Below are positions 33,444-41,653 of a DNA stretch of 64,000 nt, piece after piece (within the stretch, counting starts at the first letter, position 1; each line of letters opens with the position of its first letter). Origin of the DNA: Larkinella sp049445795 (GTDB lineage Bacteria > Bacteroidota > Bacteroidia > Cytophagales > Spirosomataceae). The notes beneath the pieces are model-generated. The model had not been told where the DNA came from and did not search any database. It saw only the letters and a program-made list of their open reading frames with translations. The translations under genes and the position numbers were made by a program. Where the stretch lies: contig NZ_JBMSDT010000007.1 of assembly GCF_049445795.1 (NCBI RefSeq), positions 124,001 to 188,000 on the forward strand, in the 5' to 3' direction.

Positions 33444-35459
33444 TTATTGGGTACGATACCGGATATCGACCCCGGCGGAGTAGCGCGTTCCCGCGTTGAA
33501 CGTTCCGCCCAACGACCCGGTTTGCGCCCCGAAAACAACCTGCCCGGTTCCGGCCGTAACACGCCCTACATAAAGCGAGGTGTCATTCTGTAACCCGAAC
33601 CCGAACGTGAGCGGCAGTTCAGTCGCGGGCAAGCCATCCAGCACCGGCTGAACGGCGTTTCGGTAGCGGAAACTGAAGCTCCCGCTCAGGCTGACGGTAT
33701 TGTCTTTTTTATCGATATACAACTGCTGAAGCGACTGCTGCGTGGGCGTCTCGGCGGTTTCGGTGGTGAGTCGCAAAACCGCATCGGCCCGCAGGCTCTG
33801 CACCTCGCAGGTAGGCCAGTCGAGCAAGTCGCCGGTTGGATACGAATCGGCCCGGACCAGCGTCATCAGGTTGTTTACCTCCGTCAAGTCGCCGGAAGGC
33901 CGGTTGAATGTGTTGTCGCGCACCCGCAATCCGACCATCCGGGCAGGCACCTGATCGACCAGCAACAGCACCGGATTCGGACTACCCCCGCCCAAGGCGT
34001 TGAACTCAAAATGATTATACTGAATCAACACCCGCTGCCGAACACCGTCCATATACACCCCGTAATCCCGAACAAAATCGAACGAATTATTCTTGATCGT
34101 CAGGTAACCGTCGGCCAGTAGCGTATTGGACAGGCCGATTACCGCCGAGGGGTAATTGGCATAAGCCGGGGCTTCACCGGAAGAACCATCCAGCTTCAGC
34201 AGACAATGGTAGGTGTTGTTGGTAACCACGTGGTTTTGTCCACTCGTCAGCGAAATTGGTAACTTGCTGCGGCCCAGAATCCGGTTGCCGTTCAGCGTAA
34301 TGTCTTTGCCGCGCAACTGAAAACCGGTCCGGCAGTTGGTGGCCGTGTTGCCCTGGATCAGAATCCCTTCGGCCCCGCCGTGGGTGGCGATGCAAAACGA
34401 ATCGGTGCTGAACAGGTCTTTGCCCGTATTGGTAGTGCCTTCGCCAATGGCGACGTTACCCACCGCCTGGCTGAGCCGCGTCGGCCCGCCGATGGCCCCA
34501 CTCGAAAAATCACACAATTTCCGACACCCGACCGAGCGGTTTTCGTGGACGTTGTACAACAGCCCGCCCACCGTCGCGATGCCGTAGCCCTGGCCTTCCT
34601 CGTTTGCATTTTCAAACACGCAGTGGGCCACCTCGGTCGCGTAGCAGCCGTCAATTTCCATCGCCGAGTACTGGGCGTTCCGGATGGTGACGCGGTTGAT
34701 AATGCTCGATTGCAGATTCGCCAGCGAAAGGCCGATGACGGAGCGGTTGCCGGTTTTTCGGACACTGATTTCAATGTCCTGCAAAAAAAACCGGGCGGGC
34801 CGAAAGTTGGTGATCGCGCTGACTTCCGAAACCGTGTAACTGTCCTGACAGGGCTGTTTCAGGGTGACGGTGTGGCCCGAAATGGCCTCTACAATGTTGT
34901 ATTCGCCTTTTTTGGTGCCGGTTTCGATGGGCCAGTCGGTGCTCGACTGAATCAGAATCAGGTCGCCGACACTCAGGCCGGTCGTATTGGCAAGCACCAT
35001 CGTTTTGTCGCCCGCGAAGATGTTGACGGCCGGTCGGCTGTTGAAGCTCCCGGCGGTGGCCGCCATCCGAAACGGCAGACGGCGGGCGTCGGGCAAGGCA
35101 AAAACCGCCGGTTTGCCCGGTCGTCTGGATTTGATGGCAATGGTACCGTCGAAGGTGTAATTGATCGGACTTTGGAGGAGATACGTTTTCGTCGGGTCGA
35201 CGAGCAAACCGAGGTTGCGGGTGCGGCAGAGCGTCAGGGCCTGGAGCAGTTTGGGCGAATCGTCGGTCACACCGTCGCCTTTCGGCTGGAACCAGGCAAA
35301 ATCCATCCAGCCCACCACATCCAGGTCCAGGTTGGTGGTTGTGTCACTTTGTTCCGTCCGGTCTTCGTTCAACCGCAGCGTGGGTTGTGTCCAACCGGCC
35401 AGCGCCAGCAGCAGCCCCAGACACACCAGCCCAACTTTTATCACGCTCCTTACTTCCAT
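33444..35459 (-). CDS. Secreted right-handed beta-helix protein, copy 2
   Basis: The protein has 671 residues with a signal peptide (VGLVCLGLLLALAGW). It is collinear with the next gene: FAWFQPKGDGVTDDSPKLLQAL opening, the AGDKTMVLANTTGLSVGDLILI insert, ENANEEGQGYGIATVGGLLYNVHENRS, and an end matching FGAQTGSLGGTFNAGT. The two arose by tandem duplication, and both keep the segment around GCRKLCDFS. The location, just beyond the sugar transferase of the polysaccharide cluster, suggests action on or attachment to that polymer. It is separated from the cluster by a perfect 32-bp hairpin, so it may be transcribed by read-through or separately. Confidence 0.82.
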   Translation of the reverse strand: MEVRSVIKVGLVCLGLLLALAGWTQPTLRLNEDRTEQSDTTTNLDLDVVGWMDFAWFQPKGDGVTDDSPKLLQALTLCRTRNLGLLVDPTKTYLLQSPINYTFDGTIAIKSRRPGKPAVFALPDARRLPFRMAATAGSFNSRPAVNIFAGDKTMVLANTTGLSVGDLILIQSSTDWPIETGTKKGEYNIVEAISGHTVTLKQPCQDSYTVSEVSAITNFRPARFFLQDIEISVRKTGNRSVIGLSLANLQSSIINRVTIRNAQYSAMEIDGCYATEVAHCVFENANEEGQGYGIATVGGLLYNVHENRSVGCRKLCDFSSGAIGGPTRLSQAVGNVAIGEGTTNTGKDLFSTDSFCIATHGGAEGILIQGNTATNCRTGFQLRGKDITLNGNRILGRSKLPISLTSGQNHVVTNNTYHCLLKLDGSSGEAPAYANYPSAVIGLSNTLLADGYLTIKNNSFDFVRDYGVYMDGVRQRVLIQYNHFEFNALGGGSPNPVLLLVDQVPARMVGLRVRDNTFNRPSGDLTEVNNLMTLVRADSYPTGDLLDWPTCEVQSLRADAVLRLTTETAETPTQQSLQQLYIDKKDNTVSLSGSFSFRYRNAVQPVLDGLPATELPLTFGFGLQNDTSLYVGRVTAGTGQVVFGAQTGSLGGTFNAGTRYSAGVDIRYRTQ

Positions 35460-35487
35460 GACATTCCTTTTGAAAAACCGCCTGTTT

Positions 35488-35578
35488 TTTTGTCATTCCG
35501 ACGACAGGAGGGATCTTCGGGTGCCGGAGGGAATGTCAGTCTCGCTCGAAGATCCCTCCTGTCGTCGGAATGACAAAA
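35488..35578. repeat. Perfect 32-bp inverted repeat (GTCATTCCGACGACAGGAGG family)
   Basis: Arms at 35488-35519 and 35547-35578 are exact reverse complements with a 27-base loop. The element lies between the sugar transferase stop and the beta-helix gene. Similar GTCATTCCGACG words occur widely between genes in Bacteroidota, from memory. Confidence 0.85.
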
Positions 35579-35603
35579 CGCACTCATTTGGTTGTCTCCA
35601 TTT

Positions 35604-36689
35604 TCACTTACTCCGCGCCCGTTTCCACAAAATGTTGTACACGATTCTGCCCAGATACCGCAGGTCCGTCCGGAGCGGGGCTTTGGCGTAAGCATCCAGA
35701 TACCGCCGTTCGGATTCCACGATTTCGGCAAAATTCTGCGGCATATCGGCGTAATACGGCGGTAACAAACCCGGTTTGAATTGAAAACGAGCCTGTTGTA
35801 CCTCCTCCGGATACAGGCTCAGGTAATGCGCGCTCAGCGGCCGGACGCCCACCAGTTTCATATCGCCTTTCAGCAGGTTGATGACCATCGGAATTTCGTC
35901 GATCCAGTATTTTCGCATCCACTTGCCCGGCGTGGTAATCCGAAAATCGTTCCGGAATTTACCCCCAGTTTCCAGGCCGTTGGTCTGGATCAAATACTCC
36001 TGCAAATGCTCCGAATACGGGTGCATCGTCCGAAATTTGTAGACACAGAACGACCGTCCCCCCCGGCCCACGCGCCACAACCGCAGCAACGGCCCTTCCG
36101 ACGAAGGCCGACGTTCGGTGTACTGCTCGGAGGTTTTTCGGGCAACAATCACCAGATGATCAGGTGCTTCCAGGACCGTATCGACCGAAAAACCGGCGTA
36201 ATACAGGCGACCGATCACCTCGGCTTTCGAAATGGCCCGGAGCGAGACGAAGAGTTTGCGGTACAGCGTCCGGGTCAGAAACAGGCGCGGAGCCACGCGG
36301 TGCAGCGCGTAATCGCCCAGGTAGTACACCTGACGAATGCCGCCGGGCAGCTTCCGAATCAGGCGCTGCTTGCGCTGCTGCGAGGTTTCGAGCCGACACA
36401 CCAGAAAACCGCCGGTTTGCAGTTGTTCAAACATCGACCGAAAAACCGCATTCAGGTCGGCGGGCAACCGGAGCAAATCCGGAATCACCACGGCCCGGTT
36501 CGAGCCGCCAGCAACCGGACTAAGTTCGTCCTCCGTGAACAGATCCCGCAACACCGCCGGACTGACCACCCCTTCCGTAGCTTCCTGCATCTGCCGGACT
36601 TCCTCGGCGCTGAACACGCCCTCGCCCGTTATTGGTGGCAGCAGGGCCGGTTCGGGGACCGTTTGAATGCGTTCCGTCGCTGTCGTCAT
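35604..36689 (-). CDS. Bacterial sugar transferase domain with unusual soluble N-terminal half
   Basis: The protein has 361 residues. The C-terminal half is the catalytic part of a polyprenyl-phosphate sugar transferase (WcaJ/PglC-like): RVGRGGRSFCVYKFRTM (206-222), the DEIP region (264-267), LVGVRPLS (279-286) and KPGLLPPYYADMP. Such enzymes load the first sugar phosphate onto the lipid carrier. The usual membrane or re-entrant helix before the RVGR motif is absent. Instead residues about 65-190 resemble a worn methyltransferase domain (GFLVCRLETS, RLYYAGFSV). How it reaches its lipid substrate is unclear. It is the last gene of the cluster and starts 7 bases after the DUF354 gene. Confidence 0.8.
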   Translation of the reverse strand: MTTATERIQTVPEPALLPPITGEGVFSAEEVRQMQEATEGVVSPAVLRDLFTEDELSPVAGGSNRAVVIPDLLRLPADLNAVFRSMFEQLQTGGFLVCRLETSQQRKQRLIRKLPGGIRQVYYLGDYALHRVAPRLFLTRTLYRKLFVSLRAISKAEVIGRLYYAGFSVDTVLEAPDHLVIVARKTSEQYTERRPSSEGPLLRLWRVGRGGRSFCVYKFRTMHPYSEHLQEYLIQTNGLETGGKFRNDFRITTPGKWMRKYWIDEIPMVINLLKGDMKLVGVRPLSAHYLSLYPEEVQQARFQFKPGLLPPYYADMPQNFAEIVESERRYLDAYAKAPLRTDLRYLGRIVYNILWKRARSK

Positions 36690-36696
36690 GATGTTC

Positions 36697-37797
36697 CTAA
36701 ACCGGGTTAAGCGTCAACCGAAACGTATCCTCCACGGCCGGGTTGGCCCGCAGTTCGGCCACGCTGTGGGGGTACTTCTCGACCAGCCAGACCATGAAAG
36801 CCGTCACGTCGATTTTCTCGGCCAGCATCGCCTGCCGTCGTTCCTGCCAGACCTCCCGCGACGAACTGCTTAGCAAACTCATCGCTTTTTCCAGGACGCC
36901 ATCGAAGGTGACAAACAATTCCTGCAAACCGTATCTTTCCAGCTCGATGTGAACGCCCGGACACGTTTCGGGAGCCAATAAGCTATTAATCAAAATATTG
37001 GGGACACCCAGCAGTGCGCATTCGCTGGCCGTGGTGCTGCCTTCGCCGATGTATAGGCTGGCAAACGCCAGCAGATGATGCAGTTTTTCGGGAGCCAACC
37101 GAAACCGGTGCGCTTCCAATTCGGGCGGCAACGCGCCTTCCGACGAAATGAAGACTTTAGCGTAGCGGCTCAATTTCTCTACCAACTCCACTTTCTGATT
37201 GCGGTTCATGCCCTGTTGCCCGACATCGTGGCTCGCTCCCCAGGAGATGAAGCGCAGAATCACAAACCGATCCTGCCGGGTCAGTCCGAGTTCGGCCAGC
37301 ACGCGCTCATCGGGCCGGAACTGCGTGGGCGCCAGGTGGCAGAGTTCGATGAAGCCTTTGTATCGGAGTTGCTTCGCGCCCAGGTCTTTGCGGAACGGGC
37401 CGGGTGTTACCACCGTATCGGTAAACGGCAGATACATCAGGTGTTCCAGTTTGGCGTGTTCGGTATCATCAAACGCGATATGCGGTTTTCCAAACAGCTT
37501 CGAAACCTGGGCCGCGTAGGGGGAGCCAAAACTCAGAAACAGATCGGGCCGAAACCGCCGGGCCACGCGGGCCAGGGCGGCATTGCCTTTCAGCAAATAC
37601 AACAGCTTGCCAAGCAGTCCTTTCCCGCCCGCTCCGCGCGACACATACGGCAAGCCATACGCTTGTAACAAACTGAATGTCACTTCTTTGTCGCGGGCCG
37701 TAATCACAATCTGGTGGCCTTTCTGCTCCAGCAGCCGAACGGCGTTCCGGAAATAATGAACGTGGCCCGGATGCCCGATGTCGATCAGAATTTTCAT
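36697..37797 (-). CDS. DUF354-family GT-B-like glycosyltransferase
   Basis: The protein has 366 residues. It opens MKILIDIGHPGHVHYFRNAV, the signature start of DUF354 proteins, which have a GT-B fold related to UDP-GlcNAc 2-epimerases and MurG. Other blocks are FDDTEHAKLEHLMYLPFTDTVVTP and a C-terminal SLYIGEGSTTASECALLGVPNI, where a nucleotide sugar would bind. The family is often found in capsule and O-antigen clusters and is taken to be a glycosyltransferase, though not well characterised. It starts 7 bases after hisF. If it had epimerase activity it could supply the missing 2-epimerase step; I consider that unlikely. Confidence 0.8.
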   Translation of the reverse strand: MKILIDIGHPGHVHYFRNAVRLLEQKGHQIVITARDKEVTFSLLQAYGLPYVSRGAGGKGLLGKLLYLLKGNAALARVARRFRPDLFLSFGSPYAAQVSKLFGKPHIAFDDTEHAKLEHLMYLPFTDTVVTPGPFRKDLGAKQLRYKGFIELCHLAPTQFRPDERVLAELGLTRQDRFVILRFISWGASHDVGQQGMNRNQKVELVEKLSRYAKVFISSEGALPPELEAHRFRLAPEKLHHLLAFASLYIGEGSTTASECALLGVPNILINSLLAPETCPGVHIELERYGLQELFVTFDGVLEKAMSLLSSSSREVWQERRQAMLAEKIDVTAFMVWLVEKYPHSVAELRANPAVEDTFRLTLNPV

Positions 37798-37804
37798 GGT
37801 GGGT

Positions 37805-38572
37805 TTAGCTCGTCAGGTAGAGTTTTCGCAAATCGGTCTGGGTCGGAAAGTTGATCAAAACCGCCCGGCGCGGGCCGTGGAATACAAACAGGCTCCCGGC
37901 AGAGGCCGCCGACGCCCCGCCCTCAGAAACGACTTTCTGCACATCGTCAAACGTACCGCAACCGCCCAGCGCCACCACCGGCACCGGCACCGCTTCGGCA
38001 ATTTTCCGGACCAGTTCGAGGTGGTAGCCGCCCATCATCCCGTCGTGCTCAATGGATTGAATGACCAGTTCGCCCACGCCCAGATCGGCCATCTGTTTCG
38101 CCCACTCCAGCGGAGAGCGGCTGGTCGATTTGGTACCCGCATGGCTGTAAACCAGCTCTTTGCGGAACAGATTTTTCTTTACATCCAGACAAACCACGAT
38201 GGTCGACGCGCCGAATTCGTCGGAAGCCTGCTGCACAAACGCTGGGTTTTCAAGCGCGTACGAATTCAGGCAAACTCGCTCGGCCCCGGCTTTGATGAGG
38301 GCTTCAATGGCCTTCAGCGACCGGATGCCCCCGCCAACCGTAAACGGCATGTTGGTTTCGTCGCCGATCTGCCGAACGAGTTCCGGGTCGATGGTGCGGT
38401 TTTCAGCCGTGGCCCGGATGTCCAGAAAAATCAGTTCGTCGGCCCGCAGGTCGTTGAACAGCTTGACGGCGTTGATCGGATCGCCGAGGTAGCGGTGATT
38501 GCGAAATTGCACGCTCTTGACCAGGCCCTTATTCTGTAACAGCAGGCAGGGAATGACTCTCGGACGGTACAT
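37805..38572 (-). CDS. hisF2: HisF-like synthase subunit for acetamidino-sugar formation (WbuZ/HisF2 type)
   Basis: This is a 255-residue TIM barrel opening YRPRVIPCLLLQNKGLVK, closer to the O-antigen WbuZ/HisF2 form than to histidine-pathway HisF. Aligned with true HisF, Asp130 is kept (VVCLD, residues 126-130) but the catalytic Asp11 is Leu. That fits a protein that no longer makes imidazole rings. In P. aeruginosa, HisF2 and HisH2 supply ammonia for WbpG to turn an acetamido group into an acetamidino group. The gene overlaps hisH by 44 bases and lies beside two WbpG-like genes, supporting this role. Confidence 0.88.
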   Translation of the reverse strand: MYRPRVIPCLLLQNKGLVKSVQFRNHRYLGDPINAVKLFNDLRADELIFLDIRATAENRTIDPELVRQIGDETNMPFTVGGGIRSLKAIEALIKAGAERVCLNSYALENPAFVQQASDEFGASTIVVCLDVKKNLFRKELVYSHAGTKSTSRSPLEWAKQMADLGVGELVIQSIEHDGMMGGYHLELVRKIAEAVPVPVVALGGCGTFDDVQKVVSEGGASAASAGSLFVFHGPRRAVLINFPTQTDLRKLYLTS

Positions 38573-39200
38573 GCGTCGGTTCGTTTACGAGTTGGATGAA
38601 ATTCCGGAACACCTGAATCCCGGCGTCCTGGCTTTTTTCGGGATGATATTGAAAACCGAAAATGTGGTTGCGCTGCACAGCGGACACAAACTCATAGCCG
38701 TAGTTTGTCACATGCAAGGCATCGGTCGGGTCGGTCAGGCTTACGTGGAAGGAGTGCACGAAATAAAACAGCTCGTCCTGCGTCAACCCGTCGGAAATGG
38801 GGTGTGGCCGGGCCTGCCGGATGCTGTTCCATCCGATATGCGGAATTTTCAGCGTCGGCCGGTCGTCGAGCCGAAACCGGATCGTGTCGCCCTTAATCCA
38901 GCCCAGTCCTTCGGCGTCGCCTTCTTCGCTGTGTTCCATCAGGAGTTGCATCCCCAGGCAAATGCCCATCACCGGTACCCGATCGTCCTGCACGCGCTGG
39001 TTCAGCAAGTCGAGCAGATCCAACCGGCGCAGTTTGTCCATCGCCCGCCCGTAATGGCCTACCCCCGGCAGAATCAGGCCACTGGCCTCCTCAACGGCAC
39101 GCGGTTCGGCGCTAATCTCACACGCAACCCCCAGCTTCCGGAACTTATTCAGCACCGAGCGCAGGTTGCCCATTCCGTAATCGACGATGACAATTTTCAT
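38529..39200 (-). CDS. hisH2: HisH-like glutamine amidotransferase subunit (HisH2 type)
   Basis: This 223-residue class I glutamine amidotransferase has nucleophile Cys81 (GICLGMQ) and partners His186 and Glu188 (FQYHPEKS), so it should release ammonia from glutamine. The start MKIVIVDYGMGNLRS is standard for HisH. No other histidine-biosynthesis gene is near, and the neighbours are two N-acetyl-sugar amidotransferases and a variant HisF. Its role is therefore in polysaccharide sugar modification. It overlaps hisF by 44 bases. A 100-base AT-rich gap with repeated TTTATGG/TTTAAAC words separates it from the WbpG-like gene upstream. Confidence 0.9.
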   Translation of the reverse strand: MKIVIVDYGMGNLRSVLNKFRKLGVACEISAEPRAVEEASGLILPGVGHYGRAMDKLRRLDLLDLLNQRVQDDRVPVMGICLGMQLLMEHSEEGDAEGLGWIKGDTIRFRLDDRPTLKIPHIGWNSIRQARPHPISDGLTQDELFYFVHSFHVSLTDPTDALHVTNYGYEFVSAVQRNHIFGFQYHPEKSQDAGIQVFRNFIQLVNEPTHVPSESHSLPAVTE

Positions 39201-39204
39201 AATA

Positions 39205-39299
39205 GTTTATAGTATGAGGTTTATCGTTTATGGTTGCAAAACCGCCGATTTTACAAACGTGCGAACTATGAACTTTAAACCATAAACTTTAAACTTGCT
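39205..39299. repeat. AT-rich imperfect inverted repeat upstream of hisH
   Basis: The left half repeats TTTATAGT/TTTATGG-type words; the right half holds AACTTTAAACCATAAACTTTAAAC. They pair only partly. It resembles the hairpin after kduD (7779-7837) and lies between two same-strand genes of one pathway. Confidence 0.45.
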
Positions 39300-39300
39300 G

Positions 39301-40467
39301 TTAACTCGCGTATTTTAAATACAGAATATGCGGCAGCATCCGCAGTTTGCAGGCCACCCAGATGGGCAGGCGCAGCAGCTTGATCAGCGGCAGGTATGTC
39401 TTGAAATCCTTGTGCGAACGCGGAGCGCGGTGGTAGATTGTCTCCCACTCTTCGAGCGTCCAGCCCAGTTTCGAAATCGCGTAGGTCACCACCGAGCGGT
39501 CGTATTCGTAAGCGCTGGCTTCCAGTTCGGCAATGGCGTCTTCGCGCGTGATTTGCCCGGAACGGATCAGGGCCGACAACTCGGTTTTGCGTTTGTCGAT
39601 GTTGAATTTGTTCGGCAGCAGAAACGACTGGAAAAACTTGGTGTACAGGTTTTCGTGGTGATGGCCCCCGTAGTAAACCCAGCCCAGGTCGCGGGCCAGC
39701 ACCTCGTCCACTTTTTTCTTATTGTAATCGACGTATTCCAGCAGCCGCACCTCCCGAATCCGCTTCACGAAGCTGCAATAGAGCAGATACGGCATCATCA
39801 TCACTTTGAAGCTCCTGACCACGCCCGTGCCGAATTTCTTGTGGACATCTTTGAAATACCGGCCGTCCATGTAGGTCCAGCTAATCGGCGAGGTGCCTTC
39901 CGTCCGGAACGAATGCCCGTTCAGAATATAACCGACGCCCTCTTTGGCTGCCGTTTCGTACAGCACCGAGTAAATGGCGTAGTCGGTCGGGATGTCGGCA
40001 TCGGGCACGGATGCTTTCAGGAACGCCCGCTGCAACCCCTTGAATTCCTCCCAGTCGGCCACTACCGTATGCAGGTCCACCCGGAGCAAATCGGTGGCTT
40101 TCCGGATGTTCGACACCGCAATGTCGGAGTTCCAGCCGTTGTCGAAATGCACCGCCAGGGGCCGCAGGCCCAGTTTCCGGGCCATGTAGAGCGTGTAGGT
40201 GCTGTCGCGCCCCCCGCTCACGCCCACGATGCAGTCGTACGGTTTGTGCCGACCGTCTTTTTTGATCTTTGCCACAATCCGCTCCAGATCGGCCTGCATG
40301 GTTTCCTGGGGATGGAGCCGGTCCATCTCGTCGTGAATGTGGCAGTATTTACAAACGCCCTGGGCATCGAACCAGATGTCGGCCACGGTCGTGTCGAGCA
40401 CGCAGCGGCTGCACCTCCGGTAGTCGGTCAGCGGTCTGAAAGTCAATGAGTTGGTCGTAGCTTCCAT
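39301..40467 (-). CDS. N-acetyl sugar amidotransferase, WbpG/WbuX type (copy with intact Cys sites)
   Basis: The protein has 388 residues. A zinc-site-like pair of Cys motifs opens it: CSRC (19-22) and CKYC (39-42). The ATP-pyrophosphatase P-loop follows at SGGRDS (84-89), then AVHFDNGWNSDIAV and ILNGHSFRTEG. This is the WbpG/PseA/LpsN-like family, which uses ATP and ammonia from the HisH-HisF pair to convert an N-acetyl group on a sugar into an acetamidino group. It sits just upstream of hisH2-hisF2 and downstream of a diverged paralogue, all on one strand. Confidence 0.9.
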   Translation of the reverse strand: MEATTNSLTFRPLTDYRRCSRCVLDTTVADIWFDAQGVCKYCHIHDEMDRLHPQETMQADLERIVAKIKKDGRHKPYDCIVGVSGGRDSTYTLYMARKLGLRPLAVHFDNGWNSDIAVSNIRKATDLLRVDLHTVVADWEEFKGLQRAFLKASVPDADIPTDYAIYSVLYETAAKEGVGYILNGHSFRTEGTSPISWTYMDGRYFKDVHKKFGTGVVRSFKVMMMPYLLYCSFVKRIREVRLLEYVDYNKKKVDEVLARDLGWVYYGGHHHENLYTKFFQSFLLPNKFNIDKRKTELSALIRSGQITREDAIAELEASAYEYDRSVVTYAISKLGWTLEEWETIYHRAPRSHKDFKTYLPLIKLLRLPIWVACKLRMLPHILYLKYAS

Positions 40468-40498
40468 AACGATACGTTTTTAAGGAATAAAAAACGGG

Positions 40499-41653
40499 TT
40501 AAGCACCCCGCTCTTCCATTTCGTAAAAAATCTTGGGTTTGGTCGGCAACACCCGTTTCAACACCGGCACCACCAGCCGCAGCATCCGTTTCATGATCGG
40601 ATAATACGAGGGGTAATCCAAAAACGACTTGTTGGGCGCATTCCAGACGGCTTCGAACTGCTCGGGCGTGATGTCGAGTTTTTTGATGACGTAGGCCCGG
40701 TCGGCTTCCATCTGTTCCGGCGCGTAGGGCGGCTGGTTGATTTGCTCCAGCGCCTGTTCGCGGGTAATTTCACCGCTCACCGCCTGGGCCGAGAGCGTAA
40801 TCCGCCGTTTGTCGATGTTGAACTTGCGCGGCAGCCAATAGGCCACCACAAACTTTGTGAACAGGTTTTCGTGGTGATGCCCACCGTAGTATTCCCAGCC
40901 GTAGGTTTCTTTCAGAAGCTGCTGCGCCTGTTTTTTCTGGTACGGCAGATAATTGAACGGCGAAATCAGCTTGATGCCTTTCACATACCCCAGGTACATA
41001 ATCTGCCAGAGCGAAAGCCGGGGATACGTTTTGAGCTTCATCCGCCCGAACCGCCCGTGTACGTGTTTCAGTTGGCGCAGGTCAGTGTAGGTCCACTCGG
41101 TGGGCTGTTTACCTTCCGAGCGGAAATCACTGCCAATCAGGACGTACTTGATGTTTTCCTGGTCGGCAATCTGGTACAAAACCGACTGAATCGCCAGGTC
41201 GGTCGGGCCGTCGGCCCAGGGCAAACCGGCCAGCAAATACGACCGCAGAATGTCTTTGATTTCCTCGTAATCAATGACGTACGTTTCCAGATCAATGTCG
41301 AGCGCGGAAACCATTTTCTTGATGTTCTTGACGGAAATGTCGGAGTTCCAGCCGTTGTCGAGGTTGACGGCCAGCGGATTCAGGCCGTATTCCTTCGCCA
41401 GGTGCAGCAGGTACGAGCTGTCGGTGCCACCACTGACGCCGATCAGGCAATCGTATTTCGAGTTCGGGGGCGCTTCCGTCTTGATTCGAACCACCAGGTT
41501 GATCCAGTCCTCGTAGCCTTTCTGGCCCTGCGGAAAAGCCGCCGACAATTTTTTCTGAAGGCTGGCGTAGTTGGATACGCCCCGCTCATCGAACCGGATG
41601 CCCGGCACGGAGGTGTCCCAAATCCCTTCCTGACAAATCTGCTCGGTATTCAT
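40499..41653 (-). CDS. N-acetyl sugar amidotransferase paralogue lacking the Cys cluster
   Basis: The protein has 384 residues from the ATG at 41653; a longer frame to 41788 runs into asnB. It aligns throughout with the neighbouring amidotransferase and keeps the P-loop SGGTDS (74-79), AVNLDNGWNSDISV and LIGSDFRSEG. The four cysteines are not kept: the first pair is reduced to Cys7 (CQEG) and the second reads SNYA (27-30). It overlaps asnB by 4 bases. It may act on another sugar, act on another position, or form a heteromer with the intact copy. I cannot tell which. Confidence 0.85.
   Translation of the reverse strand: MNTEQICQEGIWDTSVPGIRFDERGVSNYASLQKKLSAAFPQGQKGYEDWINLVVRIKTEAPPNSKYDCLIGVSGGTDSSYLLHLAKEYGLNPLAVNLDNGWNSDISVKNIKKMVSALDIDLETYVIDYEEIKDILRSYLLAGLPWADGPTDLAIQSVLYQIADQENIKYVLIGSDFRSEGKQPTEWTYTDLRQLKHVHGRFGRMKLKTYPRLSLWQIMYLGYVKGIKLISPFNYLPYQKKQAQQLLKETYGWEYYGGHHHENLFTKFVVAYWLPRKFNIDKRRITLSAQAVSGEITREQALEQINQPPYAPEQMEADRAYVIKKLDITPEQFEAVWNAPNKSFLDYPSYYPIMKRMLRLVVPVLKRVLPTKPKIFYEMEERGA

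Noticed and set aside
34380..35573. A 397-codon plus-strand frame opposite the second beta-helix gene
   Set aside because: Antisense shadow of a protein with signal peptide and a close paralogue.
36697..37797. DUF354 protein as the missing UDP-sugar 2-epimerase
   Set aside because: It shares the fold class with WecB/WbpI, but its start and motif blocks are those of DUF354 glycosyltransferase-like proteins. The epimerase catalytic pattern was not seen.
37805..39200. HisF and HisH as part of histidine biosynthesis
   Set aside because: No other his gene is near, the HisF-like protein lacks Asp11, and both sit beside WbpG-like genes in a polysaccharide cluster.
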